NCBI GenBank assembly: GCA_963719885.1
Contig: CAVRDP010000032.1
Span: forward strand, 62,001-126,000
Length of the DNA stretch: 64,000 nt
Source: JANXQG01 sp963719885
Lineage (GTDB): Bacteria > Planctomycetota > Planctomycetia > Pirellulales > Thermoguttaceae
Direction of reading: 5' to 3'
Below are positions 1 through 9,241 of this stretch, in pieces. Both the position numbers and the translations under genes were made by a program. The number at the start of each line of letters is the position of its first letter. Positions within the stretch are counted from its first letter, which is position 1. The notes under the pieces were generated by a model. It was not told the DNA's origin. It did no database searches and saw only the letters and a program-made list of their open reading frames with translations.

Positions 1-213
1 GGCGGTGAATCGTTTCCGCGCATCGTCGCGCCAGCCCTCCTGCCTGGCGATGGGGCTATTGAGCAGCTTCTCGATATTGACCATGACCAGGGCATTCGTC
101 GAGTCGGGCAGATGCAAGAGCATCTCGTCGAACTGGGCCCGCGCCGGGGCCGGCAAATTCAGGCACGAAAAAACCAAGGCGACGGCGAGCGAAAATGTGC
201 AGCGCGTTCTCAT
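1..213 (-). CDS. Secreted hypothetical protein, N-terminal part only
   Basis: An open frame runs from an ATG at 213 to the window edge (71 codons, partial). AGGAG lies seven bases before the ATG. The first ~26 residues form a signal peptide: a basic start (MRTRC), a hydrophobic core (FSLAVALVFSCLNL) and an Ala-x-Ala-like exit (PAPARA). The mature part begins QFDEMLLHLPDSTNALVMVN, a style seen in planctomycete secreted proteins of unknown role. The gene lies 14 bases after the stop of the upstream membrane protein, so the two are probably co-transcribed. Function is unknown. Confidence 0.75.
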   Translation of the reverse strand, partial: MRTRCTFSLAVALVFSCLNLPAPARAQFDEMLLHLPDSTNALVMVNIEKLLNSPIARQEGWRDDARKRFTA

Positions 214-227
214 CTTATGTCTCCTGT

Positions 228-596
228 TTAGGGTTTGGATTCCTTGTTCTGGGTTTTGGGGACCGAAGGCGGAGGGAGCCCCGGGAACACGTCATGGTCG
301 TTCAGGTCGAAATCCTGGGGTAGGTCAGGCTTTCCAGCCTGACTTATTCCGGCCGCAGGTTTTGCCTGAACCAACTTCGCCGCGGTTTTGGGCACGTCGG
401 GCTTTCCGGAAGGACCTGTCCCGGCCGCGGCTTCTGCCGGAGCCGCTTCAGAACTGGACTTGGACTGCCGGGCGGCGTCCTGGATCGCTTGCCGGGCACG
501 CCGTCCTTCGCTTCGTATCCACCATGCGGCAAGAACGACCAGGACCAATGCGGCCAAGATGCCGATCTGAACGGAACGATCGAGTCTTTTCTTCAT
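228..596 (-). CDS. Small membrane-anchored protein, Ala/Pro/Lys-rich tail
   Basis: The 122-residue protein has a short basic N-terminus (MKKRLDRS), one membrane helix at about residues 10-27 (IGILAALVLVVLAAWWI) and a low-complexity tail rich in Ala, Pro, Lys and Ser. GAGAGGG precedes the ATG. The tail twice contains a Gly-Lys-Pro-Asp-Leu/Val-Pro unit. One of these is encoded by a palindromic element at 324-343, so part of the tail may come from inserted repeats. It is the first gene of a two-gene unit with the secreted protein downstream. No enzymatic motif is visible. Confidence 0.65.
   Translation of the reverse strand: MKKRLDRSVQIGILAALVLVVLAAWWIRSEGRRARQAIQDAARQSKSSSEAAPAEAAAGTGPSGKPDVPKTAAKLVQAKPAAGISQAGKPDLPQDFDLNDHDVFPGLPPPSVPKTQNKESKP
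324..343. repeat. Short palindrome GTCAGGCT-N4-AGCCTGAC
   Basis: Two perfect 8-base arms flank a 4-base loop inside the coding sequence of the 122-residue protein. Related wording (AAAGCCTGACGTACC) occurs near 7640 in the tail of the FHA-ABC gene. This looks like a dispersed REP-like element that is translated in frame. Confidence 0.5.
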
Positions 597-834
597 GGGC
601 GCCCTCTCTCTTCTATATCACTATTCGGGCGTTTTCTCCGGATTGGGGAATTACAGGACGATCTGCCCGTCAATATAGTCGTGAATCCGGGAAAAGCCAA
701 GATGATCAACATAAACGCTTCCCTCGCTTGCGCGTCGGGCTTCGATGCCCCAAATCGCGGCCGGCCCCCGAATATAGCAGTAGAAGGAAAGACAGTTGTC
801 CCAAACCAGCCCGAACCCGAAAAGGAGATTTCCC

Positions 835-1295
835 ATGACGACGAATACGATGACGACGAATAGCCTGCTTCGTGCCACTCTGGCGGCGGTTGCCCTCCTC
901 GGCTCCGCCCGGACCAGCCAAGCCCAGAACCTGTGGAACCAGCAGAACCAGTTCCAATCCATGCTGCAGCAACGGATCAACCAGGCGCAGAACCAGATGC
1001 GGCAGTCGGCCCAACTGCACGAGCAAATCCGTGAAATGCAGCAGCGGTCCAACCAGTGGCAGAACCAGATGCGGCAGTCGGCCCAACTGCACGAACAAAT
1101 CCGTCAAGTGCAGCAACGGGCGTATCAACCGCCGACCACGATTTCGCGACCGCCGATTTATCAGCCCCCAATCGTTATTCACCAGGCGCCGATCTATCAG
1201 CCCCCGACCGTCATCCACCTGTGCCGGCCTATCAACCGCCAATCGTAATCCATCAGGCGCCGATCTATCAGCCCCCGATGATCATCCGGCATTGA
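835..1295 (+). CDS. Secreted Gln-rich / YQPP-repeat protein, frame broken near 1220
   Basis: The ATG at 835 follows AAAGGAG with good spacing; a longer frame from a TTG at 796 is unlikely. Residues 1-30 form a signal peptide ending in Ala-Gln-Ala. Next come two copies of a Gln-rich coiled-coil unit (QNQMRQSAQLHEQIR), then Pro/Tyr repeats of the form APIYQPPxVIH. The open frame stops at 1248, but the same YQPP repeat continues without a gap in the next frame to a TGA at 1293-1295. Restoring one base near 1217-1222 joins the two. The frame break may be a sequencing error or slippage in a repeat. Role unknown, probably a cell-surface or periplasmic structural protein. Confidence 0.6.
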
Positions 1296-1394
1296 TGGAT
1301 GACGATGGATCTTGTGCTCCTCAAGGATCCAAGAACCTAGTACAATGGCCTCTGGCAATAAGGCCGCCTTTGATCACGATTCGGAGTCTCCGCC

Positions 1395-4300
1395 ATGGTT
1401 GTCCGAGTTCGATGCACGCATCCCGATTGTGGCCAGCGGTACAAGGTTCCCGACGAGCAGATTGGCCAGACGGCCGTGTGCCAGAAGTGCCAGCGGCCGT
1501 TCGTCCTCAGCGCGCCAAGCCGGGAGACAGCCGCCGAGGCGTTCCGATCGGATACCATCTCCCCTCTCCCTTTGGGAGAGGGGCCGGGGGTGAGGGCTTC
1601 CGCCGTTCCCCCGCCGCCACCAATCTCCCCTCGCCCACCGGTCGCTCGCGAGAGGATGGGAGAGGGGGTACCGGAGAAGATCGGGCGGTTCGAGGTCCTC
1701 AAGCGTCTAGGCGCCGGGGCCTTCGGCCTGGTCTACCGCGCCCGCGACCCGCTCTTGGACCGCGAGGTGGCCCTGAAGGTGCCGCACGCCAACACGCTCC
1801 AGTCGGAAACCCGCCGCGCCCGGGTGCTCACGGAGGCCAAGGCGGCGGCGCAACTCCGCCATCCGAACATCGTGCCGGTCTACGAGGCGGGCCGCGACGG
1901 CGAGACCTACTACATCGCTTCCGCCTTCATCGAGGGGCAGACCCTGGAAGACGCCATCGACGAGAAGCGGCCCGACTTTCGCCAGGCGGCCAAGCTCATC
2001 ATGGACCTGGCCGGGGCGCTGGATTACGCCCACGAGTTGGGCGTCGTGCATCGCGACGTGAAGCCGGCCAACATCATGCTCGACGGCAAGGGCAATCCGC
2101 TCTTGATGGATTTCGGGCTGGCGCGCCTGGATACAGACCAGAGCAAGCTGACGCACGACGGCACGGTGCTGGGCACGCCGGCCTACATGCCGCCGGAGCA
2201 GGCGGCCAGGCAGCTCGATCAGGTCGGCCCGGCCTCGGACCAGTACAGCCTGGGCGTGGTGCTCTATGAACTGCTCTGCGGCTCGGCGCCCTTTTCCGGC
2301 CCGCCGTCGCTGGTGATTTCGTTGGTGATCAACCAGGAGCCGCCCTCGCCGCGGGCCGAGAATCCGGCGGTGCCGAAAGACCTGGAGACGATCTGCCTGA
2401 AGGCCATGGCGAAGAAGCGGGAACACCGCTACGCGAATTGCCAGGCGCTAGCCGAGGACCTGCGGCGCTGGCTCTCGGGCGAGTCGATCACGGCCCGGCG
2501 GGTTGGCCCTGTCGAGCGGTTCGCGCGCTGGTGTCGGCGCAATCCCGTGCTGGCGGGGCTTTCGGCGGCGGCTGCGTTGTTGGTGGTGTTGGTGGCAGTC
2601 GTGGCAAGTATCGGCTATGTCACCACGTCCCATGCCCGCGACCGTGCCGAAAATGCCTTGGCCGGTGAAACAACCGCTCGGCGTCAGGCTGAAACGGAAA
2701 AATCCCGCGCCGAAGGCGCCTTGGCTGGCGAAACGGCGGCGCGGCGCGAGGCCGAAACGGAAAAATCCCGCGCCGAAAGCGCCTTGGCTGGCGAAACGGC
2801 GGCGCGGCGCGAGGCCGAAAACGAAAAATCCCGTGCCGAAAAGCAGCTTCTACGGTCAGAATGGCTGTTGTACGCCAGTCAAATCGCATCCGCGTTACGC
2901 GCGTGGGAAACGAACAACGTTGGGCTGGCATGGCACTATCTCGACTCCTGCCGCGCAGACTTTCGCGGTTGGGAATTCAATTATCTGTACACATTGTTTA
3001 ACATGAACCAGCGCACCCTTAAGGGGCATACCGAGGAGGTGTGGAGCGTGGCCTTCAGCCCGGACGGCAAGCGGATCGCAAGCGGGGGACGCGAAACGGT
3101 CAGGGTGTGGGACGCGGTAACGGGTCAGGAAATGCTCACGCTCAAGGGGCACGGCGCCAACGTGGTTTTCAGCCCCGAAGGGAAGTGGATCGTCGGCGGC
3201 GGCAATGACAATACGCTGAAACTTTGGGACGCGACAACTGGCCAGGAAATACGCACGTTCAAGGGGCACACTGATTCTGTGCGTAGCGTGGCCTTTAGCC
3301 CCGATGGAAAGCGGATCGTCAGCGGCAGCAATGACAAGACGCTGAAGCTCTGGGATGCGATGACTGGCCAGGAAATACTAACGTTCAAGGGGCGCGTCGA
3401 TGGCGTGAATGGCGTTGCCTTTAGCCCGGACGGGACGCGAATTGTCAGCGCGACCGTAGTGCCGGAGGTGTGGAACGCGACGACTGGCCGAAAAATGCTC
3501 ACGCTTAAGGGGCACACTTACGTTGTATTGAGTGTGGCCTTCAGCCCGGACGGGAAGCGAATCGTAAGTGGCAGCTTGGGCGGCACGCTGAAGGTGTGGG
3601 ACGCGATGACGGGCCAGGAAATACTCACGCTCAGGGGGGACAACGGGGGCTTTGTGCGTGGCTTGGTCTTCAGCCCAGACGGGAAGCGGATTGCCAGCGG
3701 CGGCGCGGACGAAATGCTAAGGGTTTGGGATGCGACCAGTGGCCAGGAAATGCTCATGCTCAAAGGGCATACCGGCTGGGTGAACAGCTTGGCGTTCAGC
3801 CCGGACGGGAAGCGTATCGTTAGCGGTAGCGATGACAAGACGGTGAAGGTTTGGGATGCGACGCGTGGTCAGGAAACGCTCACGATCGAGTGGCACACCT
3901 TGATGCGCGAGGGGCACACGACTGAAGTCAGGAGCGTGGCCTTCAGCCCGGATGGGAAGCGGATCCTCAGCGGCAGTCAGGACAATACGGTGAAGGTGTG
4001 GGACGCAACGAATGGCCAGAAAATACTCACACTCAAGGGACACACTGGCTATGTGATGAGCGTGGCCTTCAGCCCGGATGGGAGGCGGATCCTCAGCGGC
4101 AGCGATGACAAGACGCTGAAGGTGTGGGACGCAACGAATGGCCAGGAAACACTTACGCTCAAAGGGCACACTAGCATTGTCTGGAGCGTAGCCTTTAGCC
4201 CAGACGGGAAGCGGATCGTCAGCGGCAGCCATGACAGGACGGTGAAGGTGTGGGACGCGACGAATGGCCAGGAAATACGTACGCTCAAAGGGCACACTGA

Positions 4301-4805
4301 TTCTGTGCTTACCGTGGCCTTTAGCCCAGACGGGAAGCGGATCGTCAGCGGCAGCCAGGACAAGACAGCGAAGGTGTGGGACGCAACGACTAGCCAGGAA
4401 ATACTCACACTCAAGGGACACACTGGCTATGTGATGAGCGTGGCCTTTAGCCCGGACGGGAAGCGGATCGTCAGCGGCAGCGATGACAAGACGCTGAAGG
4501 TGTGGGACGCGACGACTGGCCAGGAAATACTCACACTCAAGGGGCATCTGAGTTGCATTTGCAGCGTGGCTTTCAGCGCGGACGGGAAGCGGATCGTCAG
4601 CGGCAGCGACGACAAGACGCTGAAGGTGTGGGACGCGACGACTGGCCAGGAAATACTCACACTCAAGGGGCATCTGGGTTGCATCTGGAGCGTGGCTTTC
4701 AGCGCGGACGGGAAGCGGATCGTCAGCGGAAGCGATGACGAGACGCTGAAGGTGTGGGACGCGAGCCTTTCCGCAAGTTCGGCAAATGAAGCGCCTAAAA
4801 ACTGA
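1395..4805 (+). CDS. Ser/Thr protein kinase with zinc ribbon, membrane helix and 14 WD40 repeats
   Basis: The 1136-residue protein starts with a zinc-ribbon-like segment (CTHPDC … CQKC, residues ~1-40), followed by a Pro-rich linker that contains a translated palindrome. A PknB-type kinase domain follows: Gly-rich loop GAGAFG (~104), catalytic HRDVKPAN (~218) and DFG (~238). One membrane helix lies at ~386-408. A coiled coil made of three near-identical AGETAARREAETEKSRAE units precedes fourteen WD40 repeats (~535-1130) of the form SVAFSPDGKRIVSGS…KVWDA, enough for two seven-bladed propellers. The topology puts the kinase inside and the propellers outside. The kinase is catalytically complete; its substrate is unknown. 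The FHA-ABC gene immediately downstream could read its phospho-threonine output (inference). Confidence 0.93.
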   Translation: MVVRVRCTHPDCGQRYKVPDEQIGQTAVCQKCQRPFVLSAPSRETAAEAFRSDTISPLPLGEGPGVRASAVPPPPPISPRPPVARERMGEGVPEKIGRFEVLKRLGAGAFGLVYRARDPLLDREVALKVPHANTLQSETRRARVLTEAKAAAQLRHPNIVPVYEAGRDGETYYIASAFIEGQTLEDAIDEKRPDFRQAAKLIMDLAGALDYAHELGVVHRDVKPANIMLDGKGNPLLMDFGLARLDTDQSKLTHDGTVLGTPAYMPPEQAARQLDQVGPASDQYSLGVVLYELLCGSAPFSGPPSLVISLVINQEPPSPRAENPAVPKDLETICLKAMAKKREHRYANCQALAEDLRRWLSGESITARRVGPVERFARWCRRNPVLAGLSAAAALLVVLVAVVASIGYVTTSHARDRAENALAGETTARRQAETEKSRAEGALAGETAARREAETEKSRAESALAGETAARREAENEKSRAEKQLLRSEWLLYASQIASALRAWETNNVGLAWHYLDSCRADFRGWEFNYLYTLFNMNQRTLKGHTEEVWSVAFSPDGKRIASGGRETVRVWDAVTGQEMLTLKGHGANVVFSPEGKWIVGGGNDNTLKLWDATTGQEIRTFKGHTDSVRSVAFSPDGKRIVSGSNDKTLKLWDAMTGQEILTFKGRVDGVNGVAFSPDGTRIVSATVVPEVWNATTGRKMLTLKGHTYVVLSVAFSPDGKRIVSGSLGGTLKVWDAMTGQEILTLRGDNGGFVRGLVFSPDGKRIASGGADEMLRVWDATSGQEMLMLKGHTGWVNSLAFSPDGKRIVSGSDDKTVKVWDATRGQETLTIEWHTLMREGHTTEVRSVAFSPDGKRILSGSQDNTVKVWDATNGQKILTLKGHTGYVMSVAFSPDGRRILSGSDDKTLKVWDATNGQETLTLKGHTSIVWSVAFSPDGKRIVSGSHDRTVKVWDATNGQEIRTLKGHTDSVLTVAFSPDGKRIVSGSQDKTAKVWDATTSQEILTLKGHTGYVMSVAFSPDGKRIVSGSDDKTLKVWDATTGQEILTLKGHLSCICSVAFSADGKRIVSGSDDKTLKVWDATTGQEILTLKGHLGCIWSVAFSADGKRIVSGSDDETLKVWDASLSASSANEAPKN
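1561..1583. repeat. Perfect palindrome inside kinase linker (CCCCTCTCCC-TTT-GGGAGAGGGG)
   Basis: Ten-base perfect arms surround a 3-base loop. In the kinase frame it encodes SPLPLGEGPGVRA, the typical translation of this widespread element. A weaker relative follows at about 1624-1668. Related palindromes occur at 5369-5389 and 55991-56036. Confidence 0.7.
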
Positions 4806-5015
4806 TGTTCTTGGGACTGAGTCGAAATCAATTCCCATCTATTCAGCCGCCCCAGGAACACAAACGTAGGAACACCAGCCAGCCGCGAACCCCGATCCCT
4901 GGGACTGAAGTCCCAGGCTATTCCATGATACCGTTGGCGCGGCTACCCGACATCATGCTCAAACGAGCATGGGAATAGCGTTCAACAAGGCACCCAATAC
5001 CCAGGTCTTGATTCC
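4806..5015. other. Intergenic gap with short palindrome
   Basis: No gene is visible between the kinase and the FHA-ABC transporter. The stretch GGGACTGAAGTCCCAGGCT near 4902-4920 is a small palindromic element of a type often dispersed in planctomycetes. No convincing promoter or terminator was found. Confidence 0.4.
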
Positions 5016-7841
5016 ATGGAAAACTCGCAAACCTGGCTCATCGGCGGCGATCCTAGCTGCGACATCGTCGTGGACCTGCCAACCGTCTCCGGACGGCACT
5101 GCCGGCTCAGCCGGACGCACTACGGCTTCAGCCTCGAAGACCTCCAGTCGACCAACGGCACGTTCGTCAACGGCCGGCGGATCGAAGGGCCAACCCGTGT
5201 GACCAGGTCCGACACGATCACGCTCGGCAGAAACGTGCCCATGCCTTGGCCGGAGGAGGAGCACGACGAGGCGGACTTAGACGAAACGCCGCTTTACCAC
5301 GGTTTGCCGCCGGAGGCCAAACGCCCTCCCCCCGGCCAAGTCCCGGAGGCCAAACGCCCTGACCCTAACCCTCTCCCCAAGGGAGAGGGGACCATAAACA
5401 TCGGGCGGCTGGCGGACAACGACGTCGTGCTCGATTATCCGATCGTCTCCGGCCACCATGCGCGGATCGTCGTCGAACAAGGCGAAGTGTGGCTGGAAGA
5501 CCTCGGCTCGCGCAACGGCACCGCCATCGGAGCACAGGGAAACAGGATCGAGCGGGCCAGGCTGTCGCCCGCCGACGTGGTCTACTTCGGCACCCTGCGC
5601 GTGCCGGCGGCGAAGCTCCTGGCTGGCGGGTTGGCGATGGGCAGCCAGCCGTACACGTCGTTGAAAGTCGCCCGGCAAGAGACCATCGTGGGGCGGGCCT
5701 CGACGTGCGACATCGTGCTGGACGATCCCCGCGTCTCCCGCCGCCATGCCCGGCTGCTGCGGTCCGGCGAGCAAGTGACCATCGAAGACCTGGGCACCCT
5801 GATCGGCACGTTCGTCAGCGGGCGGCGGATCACTGCGCCGCAGGCGCTGCGGCCGGGCGACATCGTGGCCATCGGCCGCTTCACCCTGAAACTCGCCCCC
5901 GACGGCAACCTTGAACAGCGCGACTACCGGGGCAACGTCTCGATCGAGGCCCGCGGCGTGACGGTCGAAGTGCCGGGCCACCGGCTCCTGGAAGGCGTCT
6001 CGCTGACGATCTACCCTTCCGAACTGGTGGCCCTGATGGGTCCCAGCGGAGCGGGCAAGACCACGCTCATGAACGCCCTGAACGGCTACACGCCCCCGGC
6101 GGCCGGCAGCGTGTTGTTCAACGGCCGCGACCTGTACGCCCATTACGACGAGTTCCAGGGCGTGGTGGGCTACGTGCCCCAGGACGACATCATGCACCGC
6201 GACCTGACCGTGGGCCAGGCGCTCTATTACACGGCCCGGTTCCGCCTGCCCGAAGATACGAGCGGGTACGAGATCGGCAAGCGGATCGGCGAAGTGATCG
6301 CCCAGTTGGGCCTGGAAGGCACGGAGCAGGTGCTGATCGGCTCGCCGGAGAAGAAGGGCATCAGCGGCGGTCAGCGGAAACGGGTCAACCTGGCCATGGA
6401 GTTGCTCACCGACCCGGCCGTGCTGTTCCTCGACGAGCCCACCTCCGGCCTTTCCAGCGAAGACGCCCTGATGGTCATGAAGCTCTTGCGGAAGCTGGCC
6501 GACGGCGGCAGGACGATCATCGTCACCATCCACCAGCCGAGCCTGGAGGCCTACCGCTTGCTGGACGACCTGATCCTCGTCTCCAAGGACGCCAAATCGC
6601 CGGAGCCGGGGCGGCTGGCCTATTTCGGGCCGGCCTATCCGCAGGCCGTCGATTTCTTCAATCCCGGCGGCGTGCCTGACTTGAAGCCGGGCCAGGACCC
6701 CTCGCCCGACGAGGTGCTCCGCGGGCTGGCCCAAGAGAAGACGGCCGCCTGGGTCGAGCGCTACGAGGCCTCGCCGCTGAAACGTCTATTCGTCGATGCC
6801 CGCGCGGGCACGCAGCCCGTCGCGCACGGCCAGACGCCGCAGCCAAGGAGCCAGCGGGCCTTCGGCTTCGGCCAGTGGTGGACGCTCGTGCGGCGGTGCC
6901 TGGCGATCAAGCGCCGCGACACGGCCAACACGGCCATCCTCTTGGCCCAGGCGCCGGTGATCGCCCTGCTGGTGGTGATGGTCTTCGGCAAGCACGTGGC
7001 CGAGGCAGTGACCCCGGAAAACTGGCAGTCGGTGGCCCATGCCACTTCCATCACGGTCTTCCTGCTGGCCCTGGCCGCGCTGTGGTTCGGCTGCTCGAAT
7101 TCGGCGCGGGAGATCGTCGGCGAATGGGCCATCTACCGTCGCGAGCGGATGGTCAACCTGAAGGTCCCGTCCTACGTCGGGTCGAAATTCATGGTGCTCG
7201 GCGGCCTGTGTTTCGTGCAGTGCGCCGTGCTGCTGGGCATCGTCTACTGGGGCGCCGGCCTGAAAGGACCGTGGTTGCCCATGTTCCTTCTGCTGCTGCT
7301 GGTGGCCTTGGTCGGGTTGGGCATCGGGTTGACAATCTCCGCACTGGCACGAAGCTCGGAGGTGGCCATCGCGCTGTTGCCGCTGGTCCTGCTGCCGCTG
7401 GTCATCCTGGCGGGAATTTTGCAGCCGGTCCACGAGATGAGCGGGCTCACGCAATGGATGGCCCAGGCGATGCCGTCGCGTTGGGGCTTCGAGGGGCTCT
7501 TATTATTGGAGATCGAGGAACGTCCCAAGTGGACGCCACCGGTGTTACCCAGCCCGGCATTGGTCGCAGCGCCCCTGCCGGCGCCAGGAAAACCGACTGT
7601 GGAAACTTCACCGGCCCGCGGGACCCAACATCAGCCTAGAAAGCCTGACGTACCCCAGATTAAGCCCGCAGGGGAGGCGGCTACCCCGGAAAAACCGAAA
7701 CAGCAGGATATGGCGGAAAGATACTTTGCGCAAGAGGACGAACGCATGGGCAGCCGGGCGAGCGGAATGGCGCTGATGCTGATGCTCGTTCTACTGGTGG
7801 GAGCGATCCACATGATTCTCCAGTCTCGCGATATACATTGA
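5016..7841 (+). CDS. ABCG-type transporter with three FHA domains
   Basis: The 941-residue protein has three forkhead-associated domains at about residues 6-70, 125-190 and 210-290, with signatures SGRHC, SGHHA and SRRHA. The third lacks the usual Ser-x-Asn-Gly-Thr loop (LGTLIGTF instead). An ABCG-like ATPase follows: Walker A GPSGAGKTT (~341), signature ISGGQRKR (~448), Walker B VLFLDEPTSG (~468). An ABC2-type membrane domain (~638-835) comes next, then a Pro/Lys-rich linker and a last helix near 916-935. FHA domains bind phospho-threonine, so the adjoining kinase is a plausible partner. A translated palindrome and a duplicated EAKRP segment sit between the first two FHA domains. No strong ribosome binding site is seen. 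Confidence 0.9.
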   Translation: MENSQTWLIGGDPSCDIVVDLPTVSGRHCRLSRTHYGFSLEDLQSTNGTFVNGRRIEGPTRVTRSDTITLGRNVPMPWPEEEHDEADLDETPLYHGLPPEAKRPPPGQVPEAKRPDPNPLPKGEGTINIGRLADNDVVLDYPIVSGHHARIVVEQGEVWLEDLGSRNGTAIGAQGNRIERARLSPADVVYFGTLRVPAAKLLAGGLAMGSQPYTSLKVARQETIVGRASTCDIVLDDPRVSRRHARLLRSGEQVTIEDLGTLIGTFVSGRRITAPQALRPGDIVAIGRFTLKLAPDGNLEQRDYRGNVSIEARGVTVEVPGHRLLEGVSLTIYPSELVALMGPSGAGKTTLMNALNGYTPPAAGSVLFNGRDLYAHYDEFQGVVGYVPQDDIMHRDLTVGQALYYTARFRLPEDTSGYEIGKRIGEVIAQLGLEGTEQVLIGSPEKKGISGGQRKRVNLAMELLTDPAVLFLDEPTSGLSSEDALMVMKLLRKLADGGRTIIVTIHQPSLEAYRLLDDLILVSKDAKSPEPGRLAYFGPAYPQAVDFFNPGGVPDLKPGQDPSPDEVLRGLAQEKTAAWVERYEASPLKRLFVDARAGTQPVAHGQTPQPRSQRAFGFGQWWTLVRRCLAIKRRDTANTAILLAQAPVIALLVVMVFGKHVAEAVTPENWQSVAHATSITVFLLALAALWFGCSNSAREIVGEWAIYRRERMVNLKVPSYVGSKFMVLGGLCFVQCAVLLGIVYWGAGLKGPWLPMFLLLLLVALVGLGIGLTISALARSSEVAIALLPLVLLPLVILAGILQPVHEMSGLTQWMAQAMPSRWGFEGLLLLEIEERPKWTPPVLPSPALVAAPLPAPGKPTVETSPARGTQHQPRKPDVPQIKPAGEAATPEKPKQQDMAERYFAQEDERMGSRASGMALMLMLVLLVGAIHMILQSRDIH
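5369..5389. repeat. Palindrome inside FHA-ABC gene (CCCTCTCCC type)
   Basis: The arms CCCTCTCCC / GGGAGAGGG around CAA are read in frame as NPLPKGEG. Just upstream, an 18-base direct repeat (CCGGAGGCCAAACGCCCT) occurs twice, near 5307 and 5344, duplicating EAKRP. Both lie in the linker between FHA domains 1 and 2. Confidence 0.65.
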
Positions 7842-8061
7842 AGCGATGCTCAGTCCGACAACTCGGTCTGCCGGCCCATCTCTATGCAGGATGCAAATAG
7901 ACGACTGAAGCCACGACCACTTGGTAAGACATAAAGTGCTCTCCCTCGATCGAAGAGATTCTGACGTGCTACATGTTCACAACGAAAGAACCCACGATTT
8001 CTCCCCCGCCAACTCAGGGTCCAAGCAGACTGCTGAGACCCACGGGAAGAACCATTTTCCA

Positions 8062-8205
8062 ATAGCGCTGAGTTCCACGTTTCGTGGTATCGAAGTGCGG
8101 ATCTTTCTACGATACGAGGTACCGGACTTCTTGGCCCGCTACCGAGGTCAGGTCCGGGCTATCAAGTCGGTGGCAATTCTCGGGGCGGTGTTCAGCACAT
8201 TTTAA
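8062..8205 (+). pseudogene. Remnant of a DUF4160-like gene
   Basis: The translation FRGIEVRIFLRYEV then PDFLARYRGQVRAIKSVAIL resembles DUF4160 proteins, which carry a GIVIRMF…PHFHARY core and are often part of toxin-antitoxin-like pairs. The His residues of the core are lost and no start codon or upstream half is present. It is the only recognisable content in the 520-bp gap between the ABC transporter and the dehydrogenase. Confidence 0.4.
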
Positions 8206-8314
8206 GCAAATAGGCCCGGGCATCCGGCAACCCGTGACACTAAGGGGGTGCAACTACTATGACCGAGGCATCCAGGCATCGTGTGTGCCCAAACTCTTCT
8301 AGCTTACTGGCACG

Positions 8315-8360
8315 ATTGGCGGCATATTCGGATACTTTATGAACAAGGACTGCCGCCAAT
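8315..8360 (-). terminator. Inverted repeat at the end of the dehydrogenase gene
   Basis: The arms ATTGGCGGCA (8315-8324) and TGCCGCCAAT (8351-8360) are perfect and separated by 26 bases. The right arm touches the stop codon of the dehydrogenase gene. No T-run follows on the minus strand, so it may be a REP-like element rather than an intrinsic terminator. Confidence 0.3.
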
Positions 8361-9241
8361 TACAACCCCGCACTTTCCGATACTTCATGGGCAAAGCCTG
8401 CCCAATCGACATCCTGGCGGCCCTTGGCCACCGTTGCCGTCAGCCGTTGGTGGATAAGGCTGGCCAGCGGCATCGGGACTAGCCCCTCATCCGCGGCATT
8501 GAGGATCAGCCCTAAGTCCTTGCGTATCAGTGACGGCTGTGCCCCCACCGGCTGGTAGTGTTCGGAGGCGACCAAGTCGCCGTAACCACGGTAGACGAAG
8601 CAGTCGAAGAGGGTCTGCGTAAAGAACTCGTAGGTTTGTCGCCGCGGCACGCCCTGTTTTTGGGCCAGGGTAAAGGCTTCGGCCATCGCCTCGATTGCGG
8701 CTCCGAGCAGGAAGTTGCCCGCGAGCTTGATCACGTTGGCGGCGCCGGGCTCGTCGCCGAAGTCGAAGACCCGCTGGCTCATCGCCTCCTGGAGCGGTCG
8801 CACCCGTGCGCGTGCCGCGGCGTCACCTGAGGTCGCGATCCATAGCCTTGCCTCGGCCGCGACTTCGGGCTTGCCGAAGACCGGCGAGGCAACATAGCCT
8901 GCCCCGCGTTCCCGGTGGACCGCAGCAAGGCGGCGCGCAGTCCGCGCCGCAATCGTGCTCATCGAAAGGTGAACACCGTCGCCCAGTCGGTCGAGCAAGC
9001 CGTCTGCGCCCAGGGTCACTGCCTCGACCGCCCGGTCGTCAGTAACCATGGTCACGACGATACCGCCGGGCTCAGACGCCTCCGCCGCGCTGCCCGCCAT
9101 CACCGCTCCGTGATCCAGCAGGGGCCGGGCCTTTTCGGCAGTACGGTTATAGACGCGCAGGCCAAATCCAGCCTTGAGCAGGTTGGTTGCCATGGCCAGG
9201 CCCATGCCTCCCAGTCCAATGAAGCCGACCGTTTCTTTCAT
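8360..9241 (-). CDS. NAD-binding beta-hydroxyacid dehydrogenase (3-hydroxyisobutyrate dehydrogenase family)
   Basis: The start is the ATG at 9241 with AAGGAG eight bases upstream, giving 293 residues, the usual length of the family. The longer frame lacks such a site. The N-terminus has the Rossmann dinucleotide motif GFIGLGGMG and the NRT segment that favours NADP(H). The substrate loop reads ASPVFGKPEVA, shifted from the usual DAPVSGG. The catalytic Lys segment is present (GAANVIKLAGN). The family oxidises 3-hydroxyisobutyrate, tartronate semialdehyde or related compounds; an imine-reductase-like use is also possible with this divergent loop. Monocistronic, convergent with the genes to the left. 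Confidence 0.85.
   Translation of the reverse strand: MKETVGFIGLGGMGLAMATNLLKAGFGLRVYNRTAEKARPLLDHGAVMAGSAAEASEPGGIVVTMVTDDRAVEAVTLGADGLLDRLGDGVHLSMSTIAARTARRLAAVHRERGAGYVASPVFGKPEVAAEARLWIATSGDAAARARVRPLQEAMSQRVFDFGDEPGAANVIKLAGNFLLGAAIEAMAEAFTLAQKQGVPRRQTYEFFTQTLFDCFVYRGYGDLVASEHYQPVGAQPSLIRKDLGLILNAADEGLVPMPLASLIHQRLTATVAKGRQDVDWAGFAHEVSESAGL

Noticed and set aside
872..2269. 465-codon plus-strand frame overlapping the repeat protein and the kinase
   Set aside because: It is an off-frame reading through two better genes, is Pro/Arg-rich and has no motif.
3009..4790. Regularly spaced repeats considered as a CRISPR array
   Set aside because: The ~126-base period encodes WD40 repeats with varied but coding spacers. 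There are no palindromic short repeats and no cas genes.
3717..4838. Long minus-strand open frame (373 codons) opposite the WD40 repeats
   Set aside because: It is the periodic shadow of highly repeated WD40 DNA. The plus strand is clearly coding and the antisense product has no family features or start signal.
5277..6734. 485-codon minus-strand frame opposite the FHA-ABC gene
   Set aside because: The sense strand carries three FHA domains and an ABC ATPase with all motifs. The antisense product is Arg/His/Gln-rich without motifs.
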